A stretch of DNA of 64,000 bases from JACVRW01 sp963751835. Its GTDB lineage: Bacteria; Actinomycetota; Thermoleophilia; Solirubrobacterales; Thermoleophilaceae. The position numbers and the translations under genes were made by a program. This document shows, one piece after another, positions 49,556-58,606 of this stretch (the first letter of the stretch is position 1; every line of letters starts with the position of its first letter). A model generated the notes under the pieces. It saw only the letters and a list, made by a program, of their open reading frames with translations, was not told the origin of the DNA and ran no database searches. The DNA lies in assembly GCA_963751835.1 (NCBI GenBank), contig CAVVWD010000023.1:248001-312000 (forward strand), read 5' to 3'.

Positions 49556-49862
49556 CCGCCGGCCGGGTCAGGGCTGGGGAAGGGGTGTGGGACAGCGCCC
49601 ACTGCGATTCTCCGGGCAAACAATCTTCGGCTGATCCGGGACGGTCCCGAATCTTCATCGCCAGCGGGGCGGGCTCCCGCCCGGACCTGGCATATCTGTC
49701 CTGCCTTGGTGGCCTCCTGGACCACCTATCCAGGACTGCTCTTGATTTCCAGCGCGGGGGGCCGAACGATCTTCGATCACGTTCGTCCAGTCGTGGCCGA
49801 CGAGCACAACCCCTTCCCCAGCCCCAAACGCGAGACCGACCCGGCGCCACCACCCGACCGAA
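49556..49862. repeat. Long inverted-repeat element, copy 2
   Basis: This fills the 340-base gap between the VOC and crotonase genes. The left end CCGCCGGCCGGGTCAGGGCTGGGGAAGGGG and right end CCCCTTCCCCAGCCC...CGCGAGACCGACCCGGCGCCACCACCC are almost identical to copy 1 at 16877-17225 and in the same orientation. CAAACAATCTTCGGC (left) and GGCCGAACGATCTTCG (right) are also shared. The centre differs in sequence but again folds: GGTGG (49708-49712) with CCACC (49722-49726), flanked as in copy 1 by TCCTG...CTT and TCCAG. No coding capacity is seen. Confidence 0.78.
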
Positions 49863-49874
49863 GGGGCGCCCGCC

Positions 49875-50708
49875 TTAGCCAGGCTCGTCGTACGGCGCGT
49901 CCCGCTCGCGCACGGCGTCCTTGAAGCCGACCTCGGCGGCCCGGCGCTGGAACTCGTAGCCCTCCGGCGTGTGGCGCGCGATGCCGTCGAAGAACACGCC
50001 GAGCGATTGGGTGGCGTGCAGACCCTGCGCGTACAGCGCCTGGTTCACGAGCAGCTTCATCATCACGAGCTGGTTCACGGGCGTCAGCGCCACGCGCTCG
50101 GCGAGCGCCTCGAAGCGCTCGTCGAGCTCGTCAGCGGGCGGCGCCTCGATTGCCAATCCCCAAGCGAGGGCGGTGGCGCCGTCGATCAGATCGCCGGTGA
50201 AGAGCAGGCGCTTGGCACGCTGGTCGCCAACGCGGAACGCCCATAGCGCGGAGGTGGGCACGCCCCAGACGCGGGCCGGCGGATAGCCGATGCGCGCGTC
50301 CTCGGCGATCACGAGCAGGTCCGAGCACAGCGCCATGTCCGTGCCGCCCGCCACGCAGAACCCGTGCACCTTGCACAGGACCGGCTTTTCCGAGTGGAAC
50401 AGGCTCATGAAGCCGCGCAGGTTGCGGCTCATCATCTGCCAGTCGGTCACCGGATCCCACGGCGCCGACGGGTCGTGGCCCGGCGGTTGCGTCTCGGCGT
50501 ACTCGACCAGGTCATAGCCTCCGCAGAAGCCCTTGCCGGCGCCCGCCAGCGCGATCACGTGCACGGCCGGGTCGAGGTTCGCCTCCTCCACGCAGGCGGC
50601 CAGCTCACGGGGCATCTCGAGCGTGATGCCGTTGCCGCGCTCGGGCCGGTCGAGCGTGATCCGCGCTATCCGGCCGGTGACCTCGTAGCGGAGCGTCGAC
50701 GGGCTCAT
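49875..50708 (-). CDS. Enoyl-CoA hydratase/isomerase (crotonase) family protein
   Basis: 277 aa from ATG 50708 (MSPSTLRYEVTGRIARITLDRPERGNGI). Crotonase features: ITLDRPERGNGITLEM, AGAGKGFCGGYDLVEY (oxyanion loop), and KVHGFCVAGGTDMALCSDLLVIAEDARIGYP. The usual second catalytic Glu position reads ARVWGVPTSALW, so it may act as an isomerase or other crotonase rather than a plain hydratase. It probably participates in acyl-CoA or aromatic degradation. It follows the AidB-like gene by 16 bases on the same strand. Confidence 0.87.
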   Translation of the reverse strand: MSPSTLRYEVTGRIARITLDRPERGNGITLEMPRELAACVEEANLDPAVHVIALAGAGKGFCGGYDLVEYAETQPPGHDPSAPWDPVTDWQMMSRNLRGFMSLFHSEKPVLCKVHGFCVAGGTDMALCSDLLVIAEDARIGYPPARVWGVPTSALWAFRVGDQRAKRLLFTGDLIDGATALAWGLAIEAPPADELDERFEALAERVALTPVNQLVMMKLLVNQALYAQGLHATQSLGVFFDGIARHTPEGYEFQRRAAEVGFKDAVRERDAPYDEPG

Positions 50709-50724
50709 GCGCGGTCCGGACCGG

Positions 50725-52300
50725 CTACGCGGCGAGCGCGCGCTCGACCAGGGCGGGCGCGTCCACGCCCGGCGGCAGCGTGCCGAACACACGCCCGCCC
50801 GCACCCTCGAGCCGCCCGGCGCAGAAGGCGTCCGCGACCTCGGGAGGGGCATTCCGCACGAGCAAGCTCGCCTGCAGGGCGAGCGCCAGGTCGCCCACCA
50901 CGCGCCGGGCCTCGAACTCCGGGTCGCTCGGGGCGCTCCCGCGCAGGCGGTCGAGGTGGGCGTCGAGCAGCGCGTTCCCGCCGCGTGCCAGCTCGCACTC
51001 GGCGAGGAAGGCCGGCAGTACCTCGGGCTCCCGGGCGAGCGCGCGCAGCACGTCCAGCGCCGAGACGTTGCCCGAGCCCTCCCAGATCGAGTTGAGCGGC
51101 GAGTCGCGCAGCAGGCGCGGCATCCCGGACTCCTCGACGTAGCCGTTGCCGCCCAGGCACTCGAGCGCCTCGGTCGCGTGCCAGGGGGCGCGCTTGCAGA
51201 CCCAATGCTTCATCACGGCGGTCGCGAGGCGCCGGAAGGGGGCATCGTCCTCGTCGTAGGCGCGCGCCACGCGCATCGCCGCGGCGGTGGCCGCCTCGGA
51301 CTCGAGGGCGAGATCGGCGAGCACGTTCTGCATCAGCGGCTGCTCGGCAAGCTGCCTGCCGAACGCCGAGCGGTGGCGGGCGTGGTGCACGGCCTGGACG
51401 AGCCCCCAGCGCATCGACGCCGCCGAGCCGATCAGGCAGTCGAGCCGGGTGTGGTTGACCATGCGGATGATCGTCTGGACGCCGCGGCCCTCCTCGCCCA
51501 AGAGCCGGGCGCGCACGCGGTCGAACTCGACTTCGCTGGAGGGCAGCGAGCGGGTGCCCAGCTTGTCCTTCAGCCGCTGGATCCGGAAGCCCGGGTCGCT
51601 CGACTCGAACAGTAAGCAGGACAGCCCGGCAGGGCGTCTGGGCGAGCGTCAGGAAGACGTCGCACGGAGGGTAGGAGCAGAACCACTTGTGCCCGGTGAG
51701 CTCGTAGGCTCCGTCGCCCACGGGCTCGGCGCGCGTGGTGTTGGCGCGCACGTCCGAGCCGCCCTGCTTCTCGGTCATGGCCATGCCGGCGAGAGCGCCG
51801 TCCTCGTAGGAGGGCTTCGTGATCCGCGGCTCCCACTCGGCGGCGAGCTCCGGCTCCTCGCGCAGGGCCGGGACCACCGAGTAGGTCATCGACACCGGGC
51901 ACATGACGCCCGAGTTGACCTGGCTCCACGTGTACATGAGCGCCGCCCGGACCACGTGCGCGCCGGGCTGGGGGTCCCTCCAGGGCAGGCAGTGGATCTC
52001 GCGCTCGATCGCCTGGCGCAGGCACCAGTGCCACGAGGGGTCGAGCTCGACCTCGTCGATGCGGTTGCCGTAGCGGTCGTGCGTCCTGAGGCGCGGCTCG
52101 TTGCGCTCGGCCCGCTCCGAGTGCTCGAGCGCCTCCGGGCTGCCCGCCAGCTCGCCCGTGTCGCGCAGCCGGTCGACGCCCCACCCGCCGCCCTCGCGCT
52201 CGAGCGCCTCGCGCAGCGGCAGGTCCGCCTGGAAGACGTTGTAGGGCGCGATCGGGGGCGGTTGGTTCGTGACGTCGTGCGTCGAGCCAGAGGCGAGCAT
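50725..52300 (-). CDS. AidB-like acyl-CoA dehydrogenase, frameshifted
   Basis: About 525 aa if the frame is mended. Start ATG 52300 (MLASGSTHDVTNQPPPIAPYNVF). The first part reads to GHKWFCSYPPCDVFLTLAQTP and then turns to nonsense at about 51630. The next frame continues PAGLSCLLFESSDPGFRIQRLKDKLGTRS and runs to the stop at 50725. Removing one C from CCC there restores LAQTPAGLSC. Family blocks: MAMTEKQGGSDVRANTTRAE, RARLLGEEGRGVQTIIRMVNHTRLDC, YGGNGY-like CLGGNGYVEESGMPRLLRDSPLNSIWEGSGN. AidB proteins are flavin enzymes with DNA-alkylation links; this may instead be a plain acyl-CoA dehydrogenase. Confidence 0.82.
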
Positions 52301-52337
52301 TGGGTCCCAAGTCTGCCGTATCGGATAGAAAGGGCAT

Positions 52338-53922
52338 ATGACTCCGCTCACCCGCTCCCTTCCAATCGCCGTGGCTGCGGCGCTCCTCCTCGCCCCGCCC
52401 GCGCTGGCGGCCAAGGGCTTCTCGCTCGGCGTCGCCGCGGGCGAGGTGTCGCCCTCGAGCGCCGTGCTCTGGGCGCACGCGACGGGGAGCGGCTCCTACA
52501 CGCTCCAGGTCGCTGCGAAGAAGAACTTCAAGAAGCGGGCCTTCGAGAAGTCGGTCAAGGCGAGCTCGGGGAACGACAACACGGTCCAGGCGAAGGCCGG
52601 CAAGCTGAAGCCCGGCAAGCGCTACTACTACCGCTTCGTCGGCAAGAAGGGCAGGCGCAGCGATACCGGTACCTTCCGCACCGCCCCCAAGGCGAGCGCC
52701 AACGCCACCTTCGAATTCGGCTGGACCGGTGACACCGACTTCAACGCCGCGCCCGGCCAGAGCGCGCCCTTCTGGAACACCGGCGGGGTCTTCAAGCGCA
52801 TGCGGGCCGAGAAGAACGCGTTCAACATCCACTTCGGCGACACGATGTACTCGGACAGCGAGATCCCGGGTGCGCTCCAGCCGATCGCGCTGACCGTCAA
52901 GGCGAAGTGGGCGAAGTACAGGACGAACCTCGAGAACCAGCACCTCCGGGGACTGCGCGGCTCGGCCGGCTTCTTCTCGCACTGGGACGACCACGAGTTC
53001 GTGAACGACTTCTCTCCCAACGAGAACACCTTCTCGAACGACGTGAACATCAACGGACGCACGCTCTACAAGCGCGGCGTCGACGCCTTCAGGGACTACG
53101 CGCCGGTGCGCTGGAGCGCGCAGAACGGGCTATACCGCCGGGTTCGCTGGGGCCGGAACGCCGAGCTGTTCTTCCTCGACCAGCGCTCGTTCCGCAGCGC
53201 CAAGGCCGACGAGGGCGGCGTCTGCACCAACTCGATGACGGGTGAGCCGGACGTGGCTCCCACGGCGCCGCAGGCGGTTCGCAACACGTTCGCGCTCGTG
53301 CTCCCCTCGCTCGCGCAGCCGGTGGCCCCAGTCCTGTCTCGACGCGATCCGCTCCGAGCGGCGCACCTACCTCGGCGCGCGCCAGCTCGCGCGCTTCATC
53401 AGGGACATCCGGGCCTCGGACGCGCGCTTCAAGATCGTGATGAACGAGCTGCCGATCCAGCAGTACTACGTGCTCCCGTACGACCGCTGGGAGGGCTACG
53501 AGGCCGAGCGCCAGCAGGTGCTGCGCGCATTGCAGAACGTCAAGAACGTCGTCTTCCTGACGACGGACGTGCACGCCACGCTCGTGAACGACGCGCGCTT
53601 CCAGACCCTCGAGGCCGGCGGCCCCCGCAACAGCGGCATCCTCGACATCACGGTCGGCCCCGCCGCGACGGCCAACCTGGAGCTCGAGATCGAAACCGAG
53701 GTAGGTGTCCCGGGAGCAGGCGCGTTGGTGGACAGCGCATTCTTCGAGCCACAGCCGCCTGGCGGCGTCGGGAAGCGCTGCTCGATCCTCGATCAGTTCA
53801 GCTATGGACAGGTCAAGGTCACCGCGAACCGGCTGACGATTACCCCCAGGGGCATCAACGGGCAGCCGCAGCAGAACGCCGGGAGGCCGTGCGGGCCGTT
53901 CGTTTTGAACTTCACGAAGTAG
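52338..53922 (+). CDS. PhoD-like secreted phosphodiesterase/phosphatase, frameshifted
   Basis: About 527 aa if mended. ATG 52338, signal peptide at 1-24 (SLPIAVAAALLLAPPALAA). An N-terminal fibronectin-like domain (FSLGVAAGEVSPSSAVLWAHA) is followed by the metallophosphatase core: EFGWTGDTDFN, NIHFGDTMYSDSEIPG and FFSHWDDHEFVNDF, the D-D-H-E motif of PhoD/alkaline phosphatase D. The frame breaks at about 53324-53332: an extra base in the GGCCCC run shifts QPV to nonsense, while SCLDAIRSERRTYLGARQL and VVFLTTDVHATLVND continue in the next frame to 53922. It is likely secreted, acting on phosphate esters or teichoic-like polymers. Confidence 0.8.
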
Positions 53923-53959
53923 GAGCCGCCGCAACCCTTCCTATGCTCCCGGGTTGTTC

Positions 53960-55091
53960 GTGACCGTGCGTGTCCTCGTCCTGGCAGTCCTCGCGACCCT
54001 CGCGCTCGCCGCGCCCGCAAGCGCGGCGCGCAGCGTGCCGCACGGGTTCGTCGGCGTCCACTGGAGCTACGAGCTGGCGTCGGCGCCCGCGGACGCGCAG
54101 GACGCTCAGTGGGACGTGATGGCCAGCTCGGGAATCGAGTCCGTTCGCGCGGACTTCAGCTGGCCCGTCATGCAGGGCGGTCGCGAGAGAGCCACTCGAC
54201 TTCACCCGCTCCGACGCGCTCGTCCGGCGCGCGACGCTGCGCAACGTCAGCTTGCTGCCGGTCGTGAACGAGGCCCCTCGCTGGGCGCGGGCCTACAAGC
54301 GGCGCGACAAGTCGCCGCCGCGCCTGAACTCGGATTACGCCTCGTTCATCGCCGGCCTGGTGGAGCGCTACGGCCCGAGCGGCAGCTTCTGGACCGAGAA
54401 CCCCACGTTGCCGAAGCGCCCGCTGCGGGAGTGGCAGATCTGGAACGAGCCGCACCTGCGCTCCTACTGGGACGCCCCCGAGAAGAGCCGCTGGGGCTAC
54501 CCGGCTGGTTACGGCAAGCTGCTGCGCAGCGCCTACCGGGCCGTCAAGGTGCGCGACCCCGGGGCGAAGGTGGTTCTCGCGGGGATCACCCAGAGGGCCT
54601 GGGAGGAAATCGAGGAGCTCTACGCCGTCGGCCGTATCAAGGGGGCCTTCGACGTGGCCGCGCTGCAGATCTTCCCGCAGACGGTCAGGCGCTCGGTACT
54701 CGCCACGAAGCTCTTCCGCGAGGCGCTGCGGGCGCGCCGTGACGGGCGCAAGCCGATCTACCTCACCGAGATCAGCTGGCCTGCGTCGAAGGGACGCACG
54801 CCGAGGGTCAGGTGGCTCGCCCACGAGACATCCCGCAGCATGGCGGCGAAGCTCGCCACCGCGTACGGCCGGCTCGCGAAGAACCGCCGAACGCTCGGCC
54901 TGGAGCGGGTGTACTGGTTCACCTGGGCCACCCGCTACGGCCGCGGCGGGAGCGTCTTCAACTACTCCGGCCTGCAGGAGTACCGCGACGGCAGGTTCAC
55001 CGCCCAGCCGGCGCTCGGCGCCCTCCAGCGGGTCGCGCGCACGCTCCAGGGCTGCGCGAAGGATGCGACCGGCAACTGCCTGCCGGGCTGA
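53960..55091 (+). CDS. Secreted clan-A glycoside hydrolase, frameshifted
   Basis: About 377 aa if mended. GTG 53960 (TTG 53954 is possible) with a signal peptide LVLAVLATLALAAPASAA. The frame is good through VRADFSWPVMQGG, shifts at about 54172-54195 in the GGCGGTCGC run, then continues EPLDFTRSDALVRRATLRNVSLLPVVNEAPRWARAY in the next frame to 55091. Catalytic residues: acid/base Glu in WQIWNEPHLRSY and nucleophile Glu in PIYLTEISWPAS, a TIM-barrel GH5/GH39-like pattern. The substrate is a polysaccharide or glycoside of unknown type. Confidence 0.75.
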
Positions 55092-56114
55092 TCAGCCGCG
55101 CTCCAGCAGCTCGCCGATCGCATCGTCGGTGAGCCGCGCGCTCTCGTTCCAGTCGAAGCTCGCCGCGCGCTCGAGCCCGGCGGCCACGAGCCGCTCGCGC
55201 TCGGGGCCGATGGCCCGCAACAGCGCGTCGGCGAAGGCGTCGGGATCGTCCGGGTCGGCGAGAATCGCCGCGCCGCCGCAGACCTCCGGAAGCGCCGCCC
55301 GGTCGCTGGCCACCACCGGCGTACCGCTCGCCATCGCCTCGATCACCGGCATGCCGAAGCCCTCGTACACCGAGGGCATGGCGAGCGCCTCGGCCCCCGC
55401 GTAGAGACCGGGCAGGAGCGCCTCCGGCACGTAGCCGAGCGTACGGCCGGGCGCGGGCTCGCCGGCCTTCATATAGGCGCGCCCCGAGCCGGCGCTGACC
55501 AGCTCGACGCCCCGGTCCTTCAGCGCGCCGGCGGCGCCGGCCAGCAGGCGCAGGTTCTTGCGCGCGATGCGGGTGGAGACCGCCAGCACGTAAGGGCGCT
55601 CGAGGCCGAGGGCACCCTTGGCAGGTTGCGGGTCAGCGGTCGGGGAGAAGATCTCCGAGACGCCGTTCGGCACGACGGCGATGCGCTCGCCGGGGACGCC
55701 GAGCCGCTCGGCTATCTCCGCCTTCGCGAACTCGGAAACGGTAATCACGAGACGCGCCCGCCGGGCGATGCGCGGGAGCACGAGCCGCTGCCACGCCACG
55801 TAGACGCGTCCGTACCACTCGGGATGGGCGAGGGCGGCCACGTCGTGGATCACCACGACGTTCCGCCGCGACGCCAGGGGCGCGAGGTTCGCGGGGCAGT
55901 AGACGAGCTCGGCGCGCCGGGCGGCCAGCGGCAGCACGATCTGCTCCCACGCGTGGCCCGCACGGTGCGCCAGCCGCGGACGCGGCGCGATCAGCTCGTA
56001 GCGGCCGGGCCGGAGGGCGGGAAGGCGCCGGGCCATCTCCCGGGCGACGCGCTCGACCCCGCCGGTCTCCTCGCGCACAGCGGCGCGGGCGTCGATGGCG
56101 ACCGGGGCGTTCAC
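55092..56114 (-). CDS. Glycosyltransferase family 4 (GT-B)
   Basis: 340 aa, ATG 56114. AIDARAAVREETGGVERVAREMARRLP (acceptor domain), VVIHDVAALAHPEWYG, VITVSEFAKAEIAERLGVPGERIAVVPNGV and VYEGFGMPVIEAMASGTPVVASDRAALPEVCGGAA (the E-x7-E donor-binding motif in GFGMPVIEA) define a mannosyltransferase/rhamnosyltransferase-like GT4. It overlaps the next upstream gene by 4 bases on the same strand, so the two are coupled. Its acceptor is presumably the lipid-linked glycan of this locus. Confidence 0.87.
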   Translation of the reverse strand: MNAPVAIDARAAVREETGGVERVAREMARRLPALRPGRYELIAPRPRLAHRAGHAWEQIVLPLAARRAELVYCPANLAPLASRRNVVVIHDVAALAHPEWYGRVYVAWQRLVLPRIARRARLVITVSEFAKAEIAERLGVPGERIAVVPNGVSEIFSPTADPQPAKGALGLERPYVLAVSTRIARKNLRLLAGAAGALKDRGVELVSAGSGRAYMKAGEPAPGRTLGYVPEALLPGLYAGAEALAMPSVYEGFGMPVIEAMASGTPVVASDRAALPEVCGGAAILADPDDPDAFADALLRAIGPERERLVAAGLERAASFDWNESARLTDDAIGELLERG

Positions 56115-57190
56115 AGTTCGCCAAGCAGCTCGCGCCAGCGCTCGCGGCTCCGCTCGACGTCGAAGTGCTCCTCCGCTCGCCGGCGGGCCGCTGCTCTGAA
56201 CTTCGCCCTGTTGGACGGATCGATGACGTCAAGGAGCGCGGCCGCCCCGGCCGCCACGTCACCGGGCGGGAAGAGCCGGCCGGCCGCCCCCACGATCTCG
56301 ACGGGTCCGCCGGCAGCGGGGGCAACCACCGGCAACCCGGAGGCAAGCGCCTCGACCAAGGCCAACCCGTATGGCTCGTGGTCGGCGCAGTGGAGCAGGG
56401 CCGCCGCATCTCTCAGTGCGGGGGCGGAATCCTGGATGCGCCCGCAGAGCTCGACCCTCCCTCGGAGGTCGGGCTCGTACGCACGGCGCTCCATCCGAGC
56501 GAGCAACGCCGCGCCGCGGGAGCTGATGGGCTCCCCGGCCACACGCAGCCGCAGCCCGGGAAGGCGGGCAGCGATCGCGAGGGCAAGCTCGGGGCGCTTC
56601 CACGGCTCGATCGCGCCGAGCACGAGGACAGGCGCGTCGGGTGGCGGTTCGACTCGAGGCGAGAAGCGGGCGAGGTCCACGCCGGCCCGGACCACCTCCA
56701 CCCGGCCAGACTCCCCGAAATCCCGTGCGATCGCCTCCGAGAGGCACACGATGAGGTCGGCCCGCCGCGCCGCCGCACGGACCGTACGCCCGATGGCGGG
56801 CCCCGGCACCAGGTCGTTGTGCGCAAAGACGAGCCGCGGCCGGTCGCGCAACCGCGTCAGCGCCGGTGCGCAGGCGAGCAGCGCGCGCATGTTCCACGCA
56901 ACCACGATCGCGGGTTGCATCTGCCGGACGGCGCTGCGCACCTCCAGAGCGAGCCCCGCGATCGCGGTCGCCGCCGCGGTGCGCCCACGCAGCCCGTCGC
57001 GGAGCGCGAGCGGGCGCGGCTTCAGCCGGAGCAGCCCCGGGACCGTTGCGCGCGCGGCCTCGGCCAGCGGTCCCGGTGGGCACGCGATCGTCGGACCGGG
57101 CTCGAGCCCGCGGGCGACGTCGAGCAGGATCCGCTCGGCGCCGCCAAGGGCGGATGAGTACGACACGAAGAGAACACCCGACCGCGGCAA
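56111..57190 (-). CDS. Glycosyltransferase family 4 (GT-B)
   Basis: About 359 aa. TTG 57190 (MPRSGVLFVSYSSALGGAERIL) is the most natural start; a GTG at 57166 would cut off the first strand. The GT-B glycine loop SSALGGAERILLDVARGL, VVAWNMRALLACAPAL, VICLSEAIARDF-like LIVCLSEAIARDFGE, VLVLGAIEPWKRPELALAIAARL and EPYGLALVEALASGLPVVAPAAGGPVEI match GT4. The stop overlaps the start of the GT at 55092. It lies head-to-head with the GT2 gene at 57267, 76 bases between starts. Confidence 0.83.
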   Translation of the reverse strand: MPRSGVLFVSYSSALGGAERILLDVARGLEPGPTIACPPGPLAEAARATVPGLLRLKPRPLALRDGLRGRTAAATAIAGLALEVRSAVRQMQPAIVVAWNMRALLACAPALTRLRDRPRLVFAHNDLVPGPAIGRTVRAAARRADLIVCLSEAIARDFGESGRVEVVRAGVDLARFSPRVEPPPDAPVLVLGAIEPWKRPELALAIAARLPGLRLRVAGEPISSRGAALLARMERRAYEPDLRGRVELCGRIQDSAPALRDAAALLHCADHEPYGLALVEALASGLPVVAPAAGGPVEIVGAAGRLFPPGDVAAGAAALLDVIDPSNRAKFRAAARRRAEEHFDVERSRERWRELLGEL

Positions 57191-57266
57191 GCACGCGACG
57201 CTACCAGCGCCGAGCGCGGCCTGGTTCAGGCTCGGCTCGAGGCACGGGCTAGCATGGCGCGCCGCC

Positions 57267-58151
57267 ATGGACCTGACCGTTGCGGTATGCACGAGGGACC
57301 GGCCGAGCCTGCTGGCGGAGACGCTCGGCGCGCTCACGTGCCAGAGCGACACCGACTTCGAGCTCGTGGTCGTCGACCAGAGCCGGCGTCCGGATTCCGC
57401 GTTGGACGAGCTGGCCCGCGGTCGACCGCGCACGGTGGTGATCCGGGACGACGGCGCCGGTCTCTCGCGGTCCCGGAATCTCGCGCTCGCCTCGGCGAGC
57501 GGCGACTGGATCGCCTTCCTCGACGACGATTGCATTGCCGAGGAGCGCTGCGTGGCCGCGCTGAAGGCCGAGATCGCGGCACACCCGGAGGCCGACTGGG
57601 TGAGCGGCGATGTGAGTGGTGGACGCGCGCCGCGCGGCGACTACCTCCCGGTCACGCTCTTTCCGGTCGATCGACCCGTCCACCGCCGCGGACGCTGGAC
57701 CATTCCGGGCGCGATCGGCTTCGGGGTCTTCTTCGCCGTCCGCCGTTCGGTCGCCGAGAGACTCGGTGGCTGGGACGAGCGGCTCGGGCCGGGAATTCCC
57801 GCCTTCCCCGCTGCCGACGACATGGACTTCAACCACCGTCTCCTTCGCAGCGGGGCCGTGGCATGGCTCTCGCCCGCCGTGAGGCTCCGCCACGACCAGT
57901 GGCGCAGCCCTGCCGACCTCGCTCCGCTCCAGCGCGGATACGTTCGGGCCTGGGCGGGCTTCTCCATGAAGCAGCTCAGGACCGGCCACCCACTTGTCGG
58001 TCTATGGCTCTGGTCCTGGGGAGCGATCGACATAGTCCACATGGCCGGAAGCGCGCTCCGGCATCGCTCGCGGCTGCGCCTGAAGCTCGCCCGGGCCAAG
58101 GCGCGAGGACTTGCCGAGGGCACCGTGATGGGACTTCGCCGGCGCTGGTAG
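57267..58151 (+). CDS. Glycosyltransferase family 2
   Basis: 294 aa from ATG 57267 (MDLTVAVCTRDRPSLLAETL). GT-A fold: TVAVCTRDRPSLL, FELVVVDQS, GLSRSRNLALASASGDWIAFLDDDCI (D-D-D, metal/nucleotide site) and PAADDMDFNHRLLRSGAVAWLSPAVRLRHDQW (catalytic E/D region, with D-D-M-D here). The C-terminal helix may associate with the membrane. It adds a sugar to the growing polysaccharide. Its reading frame is open far upstream on the plus strand only as a shadow of the opposite-strand genes. Confidence 0.87.
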   Translation: MDLTVAVCTRDRPSLLAETLGALTCQSDTDFELVVVDQSRRPDSALDELARGRPRTVVIRDDGAGLSRSRNLALASASGDWIAFLDDDCIAEERCVAALKAEIAAHPEADWVSGDVSGGRAPRGDYLPVTLFPVDRPVHRRGRWTIPGAIGFGVFFAVRRSVAERLGGWDERLGPGIPAFPAADDMDFNHRLLRSGAVAWLSPAVRLRHDQWRSPADLAPLQRGYVRAWAGFSMKQLRTGHPLVGLWLWSWGAIDIVHMAGSALRHRSRLRLKLARAKARGLAEGTVMGLRRRW

Positions 58152-58526
58152 TCAGGCTCGTCTGCGCAGGATGAACCCGCCCGCTGAAAGCAGGGCACCG
58201 GCGCCGGCGAGCACACCCAGCGGCAGGCCGGTACGCGGGAGCGCGATGCCGGACTCGGTCGAGCTCGCTGACTCGGTCGGGCTCACCGACCCGGTCGAGC
58301 CCGACTCATCGGCGCCTCCCACGTCGGTCTCCTGTACGACCGGGTCTGGAGGGGGTTCCGGGGCAGCCGGCGTGTCCGGCTCGGTCGACGTTCCCTGATT
58401 CTCGTCCGCCGGTACCTCGCCGAACGGGTCGGAGTACTGCTCGTCCCCGGCGCTCTGTGCGAGCGCGCCCGACGGGAGGACGAGCATCAGCAGCATGAGC
58501 AGAATTGCGGCGGGGCGGCGGCTCAT
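58152..58526 (-). CDS. Small secreted LPxTG-like anchored protein
   Basis: 124 aa, ATG 58526. Signal peptide at 1-24 (AILLMLLMLVLPSGALAQ), then an acidic Pro/Glu/Ser/Thr-rich region with no globular features (about 25-95), then LPRTG near 98-102, a hydrophobic helix (LGVLAGAGALLSAGGFIL) and RRRA at the end. This is the layout of a sortase substrate. No domain is recognised, so it may be a wall spacer. The stop abuts that of the GT2 gene (convergent). Confidence 0.7.
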   Translation of the reverse strand: MSRRPAAILLMLLMLVLPSGALAQSAGDEQYSDPFGEVPADENQGTSTEPDTPAAPEPPPDPVVQETDVGGADESGSTGSVSPTESASSTESGIALPRTGLPLGVLAGAGALLSAGGFILRRRA

Positions 58527-58606
58527 CGGGGGCGAGAGCCTAGCGGCCCCGTGCTGGCGTGCGAGCCGCCACCGTACATAGACTGGCGCGGGTGGATGTG
58601 AACCGC

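Noticed and set aside
55626..57266. Upstream extension of the GT2 frame by over 500 codons
   Set aside because: It is antisense to two glycosyltransferase genes; the conserved GT2 start MDLTVAVCTRD is at 57267.
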